From positions 152,493,741-152,557,740 of the forward strand of contig CM043945.1 in assembly GCA_014529385.2 (NCBI GenBank): 64,000 nt of DNA, in the 5' to 3' direction. Source of the DNA: Adiantum capillus-veneris (lineage: Eukaryota > Streptophyta > Polypodiopsida > Polypodiales > Pteridaceae). The translations under genes and the position numbers were made by a program. The notes beneath the pieces are model-generated. The model was not told the origin of the DNA, made no database searches, and saw only the letters and a list, made by a program, of their open reading frames with translations. This document shows positions 44,287 to 57,424 of the stretch, one piece after another (the stretch's first letter is position 1; every line of letters starts with the position of its first letter).

Positions 44287-45125
44287 TCAATTTGCAATGC
44301 AATCACTTGCACCAACCTACTTCTAGTATGCAAAATTTAGAAATTTGATTGACGCTCCACTACTTCAAGTTGACAGTTTTCTCACTTTTTTCGGCTGCTC
44401 TTTTGTTGGTCTGGTTCGCTTTGCGGTGAGTAATTTTCTCGGCTTTGCTTTTTTTGACTTCTGCTCGCTTTGCAGTGTGTAATTTCTTGACGGTGTTATT
44501 TTTTGCTTTTCTAGCTCTTCCAACGACTTTCTTATTATATTTATTAATTTTTTATGAATTTTTGAATTTTCTAAAAATTTAGCATTTTATGAATTTTTAT
44601 GATTTTTTTGAGAAAGTTTTGATTTTTCATGAATTTTCTAAAATTTTTGTGAGTTTTAGAATTTTTATGGAATTTTTTGAAGGTTTTATGAATTTTTTGT
44701 GAATTCCTATGAATTTTCTACAATTTTTAGGGATTTATCTGTGTCAGTTTTTTTTTTTTAATGATTTTCTATGAGATTTTTATTTTTTAATGATTTTTTA
44801 CGTTTTTCAATTTTTTTTGTGATTTGTTAATCTCTTTATGTTTTGTAATGAGTTTTTTATTTTTAAATGATTTTTTAATGTATTTCTAAATAATTTGGTG
44901 ATTTCTTAATCCCATTTTGATTTTTTATGAGTTTTTTATTTTTTCTGTGAATTATTATGTTTTTCTATTTTTTGGTGATTTTTTTATCTCTTTTTTTATT
45001 GTTTATTGGTTTTTTGGATTTTTAAATTGTTTTTATGTTTTATTTTATTTTTTTGTTTTTGTTTATCTTTTTTTTTGAATTTTAAGAACCCCTTTTTTTA
45101 TAACTAACTAAAAATAAAAATTTAC
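44287..45125. repeat. T-rich low-complexity tract
   Basis: From about 44500 the sequence is an irregular iteration of TTTTTATGAATTTT-like words. No gene is supported. Confidence 0.8.
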
Positions 45126-45191
45126 CTGGTCTTACATGGCTGCTCGCGTTGACTTGCAGGGGCTAAAGGGGCAGACCTGGGTGCGGCAGTG

Positions 45192-45213
45192 CGAGAGAGA
45201 GAGAGAGAGAGAG

Positions 45214-45301
<88 letters not shown>
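45192..45301. repeat. (GA)n microsatellite
   Basis: Two GA arrays broken by ACAA. Adjoining GA-rich DNA to about 45890 contains an imperfect repeat of roughly 110 bp with GGTGTGGGCTTGT and GGTAGGGTGTGT. Confidence 0.95.
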
Positions 45302-45303
<2 letters not shown>

Positions 45304-45899
45304 CAAGCTAGTGACGTGGCGCCTGCAGCGTGCTGCACAAGAGAGGGAGAGGGTACGCAGTGATGGGCCGACGGTACCAGAGATAGAGGGTGTGTGTGTG
45401 TGTGGTGCGTGCGTGGACTGCACGACAAAGCGGGAGAGAGAGCGGTTGAGAGGCAGTGAGCAACAGAGAGGAGAGGCATGCGACTGAGAGGGTGTGGGCT
45501 TGTAGCGCCGTCAGCGGCAGAAGGATAGGGTGTGTGTGTAGGCTATACGAGACAAAAGGGAGAGAGAGTGGTTGAGAGGCACACGACAGAGAGGGTGTGG
45601 GCTTGTCAGCACCATCAGGGGCAGAAGGGTAGGGTGTGTATGTGTAGGCTACGAGACAAAAGGAAGAGAGAGAGGGTCAGCGAGGAGAGAGAGGGAGTTC
45701 GTGAGAGAGTGAGGGGGAGATAGTGAGAGACTATAAATGAGCACGCTTTTAGAGAGAGGGGAGGAAAGAGAGAGTGAGAGGGGGAGATGAGAGAATGTAA
45801 ATGAGCGCTCTTTTAGAGAGAGGGGGAGGTGAGAGAGTAAGAGAAGAGAGAGAGTGAGAGGGGTGTTGGGGTGGGTTCCCGGAGAGAGAAGAAGAAGAG

Positions 45900-46741
45900 T
45901 ATTTTAATGTGGACAGATTAAGCATGCCTTTGTGAATCATGCACATTAAGCACTTTTTAGGCACACAGACACTAATAAAATTGACAGTTTTTATCAATCT
46001 TTAGGTGCGCACAATCTTGTCGAAATTGCAATGTGATTCACAAATCTCTATTTGGACATGACCACAACACAAATCAATCATCACAAGTAAAAACACATTA
46101 AGCACACATTGATTTTTAGGTGTACAATCAAGGGCAAAATAGTGCACACACACCTAAAATTAGGCATACACACACTCAATTAGAATGCACACACACTTGC
46201 AATTGACCATTCAAGCATGCAATTAACTCAATTAGGCACCCACTTAGCAATCTACAATCGTCAATTAGCAATCGAACTTGTCAAATTCATACGCCACCAA
46301 ATCTGAAAAATTTCAATATTACGAGGCCATGAAAACGAACAATCCAAAAATTTCATAGAATCATAGCATCAACATAGCATAGCATTGCATCATGGTGGAG
46401 TCTCTACACAATTCTACACATCTTTAGATTCTAGGGAGGTTGAGAATACCACCTTGATTACCTTTCTATTGAAGATCGATTGAACGGTTGCAAGCTCCAA
46501 TCCTTCATAGCAAATTAGTGTGTAAGTTAGCAAAATTAGTCAAATTAGCAAGGGGTTAGTGTGAAATTAAAGTGTGTAAACACACAATTGGCAAGATACG
46601 GTGAAAAATTAGGGAATAATGAACACATTGCTTCATGCATACACATCCAAAATCCACAAAACCATAAACACAGAAGTAAAATTGGTAGTGAAATTAGTGA
46701 GGAAACACATCCGCTTATGCCACAATTACACTAGTGTAGGC
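45900..46741 (-). other. Leader region of a gypsy-like element
   Basis: Non-coding DNA rich in CACACA and AATTAG words, just inside the primer-binding site on the minus strand. No gag follows, so the internal region is lost or truncated. Confidence 0.45.
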
Positions 46742-46763
46742 CATCGTCCCGGCAACGGCGCCA
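46742..46763 (-). other. Primer-binding site of gypsy-like element
   Basis: The minus strand reads TGGCGCCGTTGCCGGGACGA two bases beyond the LTR end, the primer-site type used by several plant Ty3/gypsy lineages. Confidence 0.75.
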
Positions 46764-46765
46764 AA

Positions 46766-47327
46766 TGTTGATGGGTTCCATCGTTGCATAACTCCAATGA
46801 CCAACAAAATTATCAATCTGGAGGGATGAGCTACTTGGCTAGGGTATGAAAACACTCACACGATTAGTGAGCTAATAATGGAAACACGAATGGTTAACTC
46901 TATGAGGTGAGCTTCTCGACCTATGGAGGAGCTAAGCCACAATGATGGGCAATCTCCACATCCACTTCTCTTCACCTCTAATCAACCAAATCACACACAC
47001 TAACGATTGCAAGACGCACACAACACTAATCCTATCATGCAACACACTAATCCACGAGATCACACACATAGATCTATCAAGCACCACACTCCAATCAAAC
47101 CTGCATGCACACACAAGCAAGAGAGGAAAATCACACAAGATTAGAGAGGGATTAATCACAAATTAGTTAATATTTAGCTAATCAAAGCATCATTAGCAAT
47201 CATAAGAAGCATGAGAGAGGCATACTGAAAGATAATTAAGCATTGATTAGTGTTAACCAAGTCACATGAACAAGGAGAAGCTCAAAGACTCCATAGCCAC
47301 ACACGTCAAGAGCTCTCACCAAAGGGT
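46766..47327 (-). repeat. LTR, first part, split by the 13-kb transposon
   Basis: Matches 6699 to about 7256 of the solo LTR. The match stops at the terminal repeat at 47328 and resumes at 60477. Confidence 0.85.
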
Positions 47328-47360
47328 CATTAGGAGATTTCGGAGGTCATTTGGAGAGCC
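47328..47360. repeat. Left terminal inverted repeat (D side)
   Basis: 33 bp starting CATTAGGAGATTTCGG and ending AGAGCC. Complementary to 60444-60476 with two mismatches. Confidence 0.85.
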
Positions 47361-47680
47361 ATATGAAAGAGAGAGAAAATAGAGCACGTCCAATGAGCTT
47401 CAGGGCTACGTTACGTAGGAAAATACGTGGAAAGACTCAAGAAATAGGAAAATATTTTAAAAACTTTCACAAATCTAGGATTGTGGCATCGTAACTTCTT
47501 TGCTTTTACTGAGCTGTTAGGTGCATGTGTGGCCCCACTGCTGATATTCTCTTATGGTCATTAACGTACTGGAGGGTGGCCATTAAGCCCGCACAAGATA
47601 TTGGAATTGTAAAACACTTTCCCTCCATTAGGATGATTTCAAAGTGAATCTCCCTCCACTAAAGCTTTTCTCTCAGAGCT

Positions 47681-49887
47681 GTGGCTTCCACGTCTTCCCG
47701 CCCAAGAAGCTCTAGGTGTTTATGGTCTCTCACACCAACTAGCAACACCTACACTTTGCCTAGAAGTCCAAGTAGTAGCATATCATGAATTACAATATCA
47801 ACTTCAATAAGTGCAGAGAACCAATGGGTTGGACAAAGTATAAACAAAGGTTCATGGGTCCTCATGCAACCAAGAAGAGCCAAGAGGTCTAGTGCTATCA
47901 ATGTTTAGCGCTCAGCATGGAAGGCCAGAGTGTTGGATTTCAAAGTTGAAATCGGCAAAAGATCTGTAAAGGAAGTTCTTGTTCAGCATGTTTACCCATC
48001 TAGACGTGATAGAAAACGGTGGAAATGTATCAGATATACATCAACCACGTTGCAATTGTAAGTATTCTTCACATCTCAACTGCATTTGATTTGTCATTTC
48101 ACTTATTGATACTCTCAGTTTAACTTTTTTTATATATTTTGCAATATTTATCTCTCGGGGGATTCACTCTATATACAAAAGAGGATGTCACCTATGAGCG
48201 GACAACTTTGATAAAACCCCTATATACGACTCATATTAGGGAATATAACCCTCCTTTTAGTACGCTTATACGAAAGTCAATGCAGAAAACTATCATACCC
48301 CTATCTTACATATAAAATTTAGGTCTCACATGATCTGACTAAGTAAAACTAGTCAAAGAGCGTGTAGCATAGTGACTGACAATGTACTAAGGATCCACTT
48401 TTGTTGATAACTAGATGTACCCTCAATGTGTCTTAGTTTGACTTTCAAACTATGTGCCCGTCGAGCCTACACTCTAGCTACTCGTCCAATTTTGACCAAT
48501 CTAAATTACTAAAAAGCCATGGTTTTAAAGTTGTGCTAGGTTCTCCGTAAATTTGCATCTATACAAACTCTTTATAGCTTTCATCCCTCAACAAATGAAC
48601 TATTATAACAAAACAAGCAATTGATACAAAGTACTATTGGTTCTGCATGTATCTTGGTAGCTATTGACTCACAAGTTTGAGGGAAGACTCTTTTGGGAAG
48701 CCATGATTTTGAAACACAAAAGCTTCCTCTCATTTTTTCCTTTTCTCACTCCACCCCTCCCTCCCCGCCCCCTAACCCCTCCCTTATTTTTAAGCTTAGG
48801 AGATAAATTATTGAGGGCCTACCCCTAACTTATACGCTTATGTAACTTGTAGAAAAACCCCCCTCCCTTGCACTTACGTGGTGCAATAAGTTTTCCATGG
48901 TGAATCCCCCAGGCATTTATCTCTCTTCTTATGAGCAATGGCTCCATTCTTCACATCTCAATTACATTAGATTTGTCATTTTCACTTATTGATACTCTTA
49001 GTTTAACTCTTATTATATATTTTGAAGATGTTTATCCCTCTTCTTATGAGCAATGGGAGCCTGTGGAGTGCATAATAGACCTCTTCCTTATCGTTCATGC
49101 CCACATTGGTTCTCTATAGTATTCAGGGAACACCAGAAAAAGCTTGGCTAATGAAGAATATTTTTCTATGACCACTTCTACGAACTCTGCCCAGGGAATA
49201 AGAATGGCAGGTTGGTGAAAGTGCCTCTACCAACCGACTGGAACACTGTGGACTGGCTAGTTCCTGAGGAAACAATGGTGGAGGCAATGCGAAGTAAGCT
49301 CTACAAGGATATACAGAGGTCTCTACGTAGCTATATTCCCACCAAACTGGTTAGAATTGCAAACTTTTGTCCTGCTGCACTGTTCATAGAGTTGTTTCAC
49401 AACTACAATATACGTGTTATGAAAACTATGTTCATGTGCAAGTCATTTGAGCAGTCATCCTGTGACAAACTTCTTGACAGAGGATGGTATGTAAAGGAAG
49501 AGATTGGCATACGGTGCGAGGTCTCGCTTGACACTCTAGTTGTCAAGTACATGATTGCAAGCCAATCACTATTAGTCTCTTTTTGGTATATGCGATCATA
49601 AATGCTCACAGGTAAGTACATTCCTATGGACCAGGTTTCTGCAGGTTTGGAATAGAATCCTGATATGGATGTGAAAGTGTTTGATAAAGATCATGGCCTA
49701 ATGTTGGTGGTTACAATAAGGGAGCTATGTAGTCTTCTGCAGTTGCGGCACGACATAATTGAAGAGTCAATGGACAGGGACCTTTCAGATTTCCTTTTTC
49801 CTAGCTGGCCGTAAGCTGATGCAACGTAGGGAGAAAGATTTTTTGTGCAAAGAGTTGGATGGTCGGGTTGAAATAGTGTCAATGTAA
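47681..49887 (+). pseudogene. Gene D copy 2, unknown protein
   Basis: The expected ATG is GTG at 47681 (VASTSSRPRSSRCLW, against MASSSSHPRSSRGCS in copy 3). It continues ITISTSISAENQWVG, INKGSWV, SAWKARVLDFKVEIGKRS and VIENGGNVSDIHQPRCN, with a donor CAATT|GTAAGT near 48059. The next exon near 49030 reads YPSSYEQWEPVECIIDLF. Then LPTDWNTVDWLVPEETMVEA, MRSKLYKDIQRSLRS, LFHNYNIRVMKTMFMCKSFE, LLDRGWYVKEEIGIRCEVSL and a C-terminus ending GRVEIVSM at 49887. Stops and frameshifts are scattered, for example near 49119, 49205 and 49600. The intron of about 970 bp contains nothing recognisable. I do not know the family. Confidence 0.6.
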
Positions 49888-50013
49888 CAGATATTCTTGT
49901 GAACCCAAGTTTATACGAATGACTTTCAATACATGAAGTTTTTTTGAGCTCATTTGTCAATTGTGGTCTGTGAATATAAGTGTTCTTGAAATACATTTCT
50001 TTAGCCATTTCCA

Positions 50014-50015
<2 letters not shown>

Positions 50016-50065
<50 letters not shown>
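50016..50065. repeat. (CT)n microsatellite between genes D and A, copy 2
   Basis: 25 CT units. In the element's own orientation this is the same GA repeat, at the same place, as 24324-24394 in copy 3. Confidence 0.95.
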
Positions 50066-50067
<2 letters not shown>

Positions 50068-50092
50068 GCAAGCCAAAGACATGATAGAAGAG

Positions 50093-53000
50093 TCATCTTA
50101 ATTCATTAGAAAGTACAAACTCGTCCGTGAACAATGGACTGAGATACAATTTCTGTAAGTATGGAATCAACATGTCTTCAAGGTAAAAATTAAAGGTATG
50201 CCCCTTAAAAGAGGGTGGTGAGATAGTTGATCCTGGTGGATTTAGGTCTCCCTTTTCAGGAGTATCATCAATCAGTAGTGTATTATTTGCATCAAAGGGT
50301 ACATCGATTTGGCTGAACGGTTTGTACAAAAGAGGTAAGTGTGGTTTTTTAGGGTGGTAGTGGCCCTCGACGGTAACGCATTTTCTCTAATCATACAAAA
50401 AGGAAAAATCTGTCGTATCATCACCTCATACACCGCAAACTATTATAACTAGTGGCGACAAGTTTTGCCTTTGCATTGAAGACCATACGGCAACTCTGAA
50501 GCGCGAAAGAAAAAACTGAATAAATTCTTTTGTTCCTAGACGAACCACAACTCGATAAGTACCCATCCGAAATGTTTGCAACTCCTCGTAGGTGTCTGCT
50601 ATACCCAGAGGCACGCGCATCAGCAGCAATCCATTGATGTCCAAGATAATCAACCTCTGTAAAAGTTGACAAGTACATATAAGTAGTTAGAAGCTGAAGA
50701 TATTTTGCCATACTTGAATAGACATTATCGGAACAATAGTATCTACAGCTAGCAAGGGTCCATACTGGGTCTCTATAGTGTTGTTGTCGTTGTTGCTATC
50801 CTCTACTTTAGCTTCATCGTCGTAGTCATCGTTCTCATCTTCATCAAGGGTCTCCCCCATGGCTCTTTCTGTTTCATCCAGGGTTTCCTCCAAGGTCTTT
50901 TCCTCTCCCTCCGTTGGCCGCCTTGCATCATCCATATCCTTTTGGGGCTCCTCCATTGGCCAGATTGCCTCATCCATAGACCTGCTTTCCTCATCCATCC
51001 TTGCCTCATCCAGGGTTTCCTCCATGGGCTTTTTTGGCTCCTCCACTGGCCTACTTGCTTCTTTCATTGTCTCCTCCATAAGCCCCTCTGCTTGTACACT
51101 AGCACCTTGCATAGCCTCATTTGGCCTTTCTTCATCCTCGACCCTTTCATCTTTGGCTGGTATGACCCCCTCGGCCCGTTGTGGTTCCATTGTATCTGAT
51201 GCAGTGGCTTGTGGTGGTGGCTCATCACGCATTTTCATATCAATTGTGCGGTCGTCCAAGCAGTTATCTTCAGCTTCTCTGGGGTTCGACATAGTGAGCA
51301 GGTGTTGTATTAGACTTGCCCGATATCTTTGCAAATAATCATATGTGTAGTTTTGCACAACACTCTGCAAAATTGAAAGACCACAAGGTGAGAAATCTTG
51401 TATAAAGAAAACCAAAACTGACTGAATGCATTACCAAATGGTTACCTTAGTCATGAAAGGTTGTAATGCAAAGTAGCTTTGTAGGACATATTCTTCATGG
51501 AGAAGACATCTCCAACCGCAAGAAGTTGCTCAGTTTGATTTGGTACAGGCACATCTTTGATTGGGACCTTGTATAGTTCGTACCTTCCACATAGCTTGCC
51601 ATAAGCAAGCAATAATCTCTTTACACAACTGCATAAAGGAGTATCAGGATGTTAGCTTGAAGCTTTCAAATTTACATGGATATCTATAAGAAACAATTTC
51701 TGATACATAACACTTACAGCCGAATTTCAGGGTGGGTTCCTTTTATTGAGTTGAACACCCACACTGCTGGCTGCTCAACATCAAGGCATATGAGACTCCA
51801 GTGATGGTTGTTCTTATAAGGAAAGATGATGACAGTTACTTCTAGCATAGCACAGTGTAGAAACCAACTCTCGAATGTGCCAGATGGACTGTTCTTTTGT
51901 CTAATAATCACAGACATTTGTGGATCAAGAAGAAACACCTTTGTGTGGGTGTGCGGTGGAAGTTGACTTTTGATCAAACTGCAGGGAGTGTACCTGATTT
52001 ACATTAGGCAAAATTTGGACTCACAAAGGGGCCCTTTAAGGAGTTTGACTTTACCTCTCTCTACCAAAATGGGCGCATGGATAAACTTTTGCAAACAAAC
52101 TGCAAAGTTGGCGGAGGTTTGACAATTAGAATGTCCTTTTCAAGCTCTATCTAATATATAGCACGCCATGAGATTCCTCATATTTTAGAAGATTCTTTTT
52201 TTGATTCACCTATGATGTGACAACTCTGTCGGAATTTAAGTGAATAAAAAAAATAATCTTCTAAAATATGAGGAATCTCATGGCGTGCTATATATCAGTA
52301 GATAGAGCTTGAAGAGGAAATTCTAACTGTCAAACCTCCGCCAACTTTGGAGTTTGTTTGCAAAAATTTATCCATGCGTCCGTTTTGGTAGAGAGAGGTA
52401 AAGTCAAACTCCTTAAAGGGCCCCTTTGTGAGTCCAAATTTTGCCTAATGGTACACCTATCATTTGAGTTTTCAAAGTTAGCAAAATATTAAAACTTACT
52501 TTAGACAAATGTAGATAATTGTATCTGATATTTGAGCATCTGGATCGAGCAATATATTAATGTCCACTGTATCCAGAGCCACCTTTATGGCTCCATCTAT
52601 AAATGGTATCTCTGCAAGCAAACCATCCTTCATTGAAAGTAGAGTATCTTTGTTGCTTGCATCTATGGATCGAGTCACATTGCATTCTCTTTGCCTCTAG
52701 GACTCCACTGCTACTTTCGTTTTCTCCTTAAGTTCTGCTTCCCTTATGTCTTCTGTTTGGCGAGCAACCGTTACTGCCCTTGCCCTTGTATTAACATCAT
52801 GTGTGAAATCTACAATTGTGACTTGTGGCAATAGTTCAGGGGGGGTATAGCAAAATTTCCCTCATTTTCTTATCCCTGCAGTCATTGGGTACCAGAAGTG
52901 TCATACCTCCACCTTACCCTTTTTAGTGTCTCGATGTCTTTGTCCATTCAAAGTCACCCTGTGGGCATGGGCTACTACAATGGTCATGTCATTGAAGTAC

Positions 53001-53326
53001 TCAAGCAGGAAGTCCTTTGCTGCTTCATGTAGAGCCATCAATGCAACCACTTTCCACCTTTTAGTGCCCCAGGTAGCTTCTTCACAAATGGACCTCACCA
53101 TCCTCTGGACGGGCAGCTTTGGTATGCACAAATCAACACATTTTTGTGCCTTTCTGATTTCTTTGAAAAGTCCCATGCAGCTCTGTAACTTCTTCATCCT
53201 TGGACCTTTCAAAATTTTACTTGGTTTTCCAGGTCTCTTCTTTGGGGTTGCAGATCTGCTACTTGCCTTAGCTGTTAACCCTGGTCCCTTGCCCACCTTC
53301 CTTGCAGTGGCCTTTGTTCTAGCCAT
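50093..53326 (-). pseudogene. Gene A copy 2: histone H3-like / Ulp1-like protease / FCP1-like phosphatase fusion
   Basis: ATG at 53326 gives MARTKATARKVGKGPG. Basic linker, then H3 fold: LFKEIRKAQKCVDLCIPKL, LMALHEAAKDFLLEYFND, AHAHRVTL. Exons (minus, phases agree): 52918-53326, 52500-52875, 51718-51978, 51446-51628, 50714-51364, 50093-50656. Exon 3 has the C48 His site (IIFPYKNNHHWSLICLDVE) and WVFNSIKGTH. Exon 4 has VPVPNQT then, after a one-base shift, ATSCGWRCLLHEEY with the catalytic Cys. Exon 5 opens NYTYDYLQRYRASLIQHLL and is very acidic, Glu/Met-rich. Exon 6 is the HAD/FCP1-like domain: LIILDINGLLLMR, VVVRLGTKEFIQFFL, NTLLIDDTPEKGDLNPPG, FYLEDMLIPYLQ; the second motif-I Asp is Asn, common in plant relatives. 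Stops at 52697-52699, near 50426 and near 50390. Confidence 0.8.
52002..52450. mobile_element. Foldback MITE in an intron of gene A copy 2
   Basis: Arms 52002-52194 and 52254-52450 are near-perfect inverted copies of about 195 bp around a 60-bp loop. Ends read CATTAGGCAAAATTTGG. It lies between the splice sites at 52499 and 51979 and adds no splice signal conflict. The first seven bases equal those of the large transposon's terminal repeat. Confidence 0.88.
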
Positions 53327-53349
53327 TCCACTGTATACAAATACAAGAG

Positions 53350-53365
53350 TCTCTCTCTCTCTCTC

Positions 53366-53396
<31 letters not shown>
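53350..53396. repeat. (CT)n microsatellite upstream of gene A copy 2
   Basis: Two CT blocks 25-70 nt above the gene A ATG, in its presumed leader. Confidence 0.9.
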
Positions 53397-53399
53397 TGG

Positions 53400-54138
53400 G
53401 CATGGAAAGGGTTGTGGAGTACATGCGTAAGACACAACGTAGCCCTTTGCATCGACTTCCTAGAATCGCATATGAAGCAAGTCAAAAGGTTCAAAAGACA
53501 TGCAAGAGCAAAATACTAAGTTCGGGGTGGATGCTTGATATCAAGAAATGGTTTGGAAGATGGGATGCATGTCACTTGGTCAAGGATGCGTCGATCGACT
53601 CCCAAGTTAATGAGGCCTTCTTACAACGCCAATGTATCATGGCTTGGGAGAAATCCGGAGGTTCTCGCTTCAGCCATTACACCACACACGTTGCCCCAAA
53701 CTACAAATCTCTCTTCTTCTCGGAACGAGGTAACCGAACCCATTCCTACATCCTTGAGCCCATCCCGTTGAGTGCGATCCGCACCATTGCCTCCATTCGT
53801 CTTAGCTCCCATTCTCTACGCTGCGAGACAGGACGTTGGGGCACTGGCGAGGAGTGTCATCGACTTTGCACCTTATGCCCTCGTCAAGTGCGAGAGAGTG
53901 AGTACCACACACTACTTGAGTGCTCTGCTTTTGACCACATTAGGTCCTCTTTTCCCCATATATTCAGCCATGAGCTCTCCCTACATACCTTCCTCTCCCA
54001 ACCACGATGTGGACTCTCTATTGCGACGCTCATTTCAGCCATTTTTGAGCATCGAGAGTCACTTATGAACTCCACTCACACCACGTGACATGTTCATTTG
54101 GTCCCATAGGTCATATTTGACCTCCCAGGACGATAATA
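53400..54138 (+). mobile_element. LINE 3' fragment
   Basis: The open frame 53396-54088 encodes about 230 residues with SSHSLRCETGRWGTGEECHR, then LCTLCPRQVRESEYHTLLEC, a C-terminal Cys/His zinc motif typical of the region after the reverse transcriptase in LINEs. The RT core is absent, as in 5'-truncated copies. A (TATC)n then (CT)n tail follows at 54143-54207 and could be the LINE tail. It sits between genes A and B of the large transposon. Confidence 0.7.
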
Positions 54139-54142
54139 GAAC

Positions 54143-55613
<1,471 letters not shown>

Positions 55614-55654
55614 GACATTGTTTCCTGATGAATAGGATTAAGGTCCTGTAGTAG

Positions 55655-57316
55655 ACATTTGTCAAGACTTTGATCAAGAAGAATCAATTTGTGAAGATGA
55701 GTCAGAGAGTTCGCCTAGCCAAGAGTATCCCTCACCCTACAAGGGTCCCTCACCCTCTATAGTACTTGTCAAGAAAAATACAAGAAAGAGGAATATAAAC
55801 ATCTCAGATGATGCACATCTCCCAGCAAGCAGTCCTTGTGCAAGTAAAGGTAAAGCCAAAGAGGATGTATCTTCTCTGGAAGACCCAGCTGTAACTAATG
55901 AGAGGCTGTTCGATTTTGCAACATCGTGTGGTGCTGGGGACAAATATGATCTAGTTCATTCTATGTTTAACCCAAAGTTTGATATTGAATACCTTTTAGC
56001 TCAGCAGAGTGAATTCTTGCAACCCTACAGAGATCAATTTGAACTTATGGTGTAGGTAGGGAGGTTTGTTCTGCCCAGTATGACTGTGGTTGATTTAAAT
56101 GACTTCGGTGGAAAAGGACAGGGACTGAAGAAGTATAGGGAATTACCACCTGCTTGCCGACATTTAGCTTGACCTTTGCACCAAAAAGAGTGCAAACTTA
56201 TTCAGGAATCCTTTGGCTTTATGATTTACCTGAACAGCCTGTTTGGATTCCTCATGAAAAATCCTGATGAGGTGATAGAGGAGCAGGACGTAGCACCAGA
56301 CGAAGAATGCGAGGAGACAACACACATACAAGAAGTTGAGGAGGTTGAAGATACAATCGACCTTGAGGTTGAGGCAATTGAAGTTCAAAGAAGTAAGATG
56401 CTCCCTGTGAAAACAACGAAAATCAAACTACCCTTGGATGTCAGTAACTTCACTGTGAAGCATGCTCAGATGATGTTGCATGCTGTGCCTGAGTTTAGGA
56501 TTGGAGACAGGACCTAGATCTTTTTACATGATGTGCAAAGCATATTTTATTTAAGGGAGGACTTCTCCCTGGCTATCATTTCCAGAATCCAAGAGGAGAG
56601 GAGTGGATTTGTTTTAGAGGATAGTAGCGATGATGAGGCAATGGAAATATCCAGCAATCCAATGGAATGCCTCCGAAGTTGCTTTGAGAAAGATGAAAAA
56701 TACAAGGAGACACTACTGGATGAAGCCACCTTCCAAGCAATAAGACAAAGCGTAAGACCATCAACAAGTCACAAAGAAGTGGAGGATTGGTTTAACCATT
56801 CAGGTCAGGAGTCAACTACATCTGTGGACCTGCAGGAAAACCTCTTTTTGCAGGATGAGAGCTTCATGGTGACTCTGTGTGTGTGTGTGTGTGTGTGCGT
56901 GCGTGTGTGTGTGTGTGTGTGTGTCACTTACTCAGACATGATATGGGCAGTCTTGGATTGTTGACAAGGATGACTTCCTTAGACGGCGGACTCGAGAGTA
57001 TCGTGGAAGGGATGCGGCCCTAGCATAGTACCTTTCGAAGATTTGCGAGTCGCCAATAATAGTTTTTCACAATGGAATGTCACAAGAGGGTACAACAACA
57101 ACTTACACATTAAAGACACTATCACGCTTCTTGGGTGGACTCGTGCTGCCCAAAAGTGCAGATAAAGTCATTCTTGTGGACAAAGTGTTTGCCAGAGATT
57201 ATTTTGGTTATTGCCCGAGCTATACAGGTGGTCAGGCAATGTATTACTACACTTACACAGCAATGGAACTAACTTTTAGAGTATGGCAAACATCTCATGA
57301 TTTGTTACAAGGGTGA
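55655..57316 (+). pseudogene. Gene B copy 2: acidic protein
   Basis: Open from [20 protein letters not shown] with no certain ATG. A Ser/Pro-rich, basic part follows, then VHSMFNPKFDIEYLL (copy 1: YEIFNPVFDLAALL), a stop at 56053-56055, KECKLIQESFGFMIYLN, an acidic block (EEVEDTIDLEVEAIEV), VPEFRIGDRT, a stop, then FLHDVQSIFYLREDFSLAII (copy 1: LHHIQCLLNMREDYCIATI). An intron at about 56868-56950 (ATG|GTGACT to GGGCAG|TCTTGG) carries a (TG)n microsatellite and matches the 69-nt intron of copy 1. The last exon has DKDDFLRRRTREYRG, LSRFLGGLVLPKSADKVILV and FGYCPSYTGGQAMYYY. Function unknown. Confidence 0.6.
56873..56924. repeat. (TG)n microsatellite in gene B intron
   Basis: TG array with CGTGCG interruption inside the presumed intron. 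Confidence 0.9.
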
Positions 57317-57424
57317 TGTGCCAAAAAACAAAATTGAACCTTCAAAATCTTGATACACTTCAAGTAGCAATTGTATAAGATCATGTATTACAGAAATATA
57401 GAAATTTTGTACAATGTCATCCAC

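Noticed and set aside
52901-53494. The open frame extending upstream of ATG 53326
   Set aside because: The extra N-terminus is the CT microsatellite translated. The MARTK start at 53326 matches the start in copy 1.
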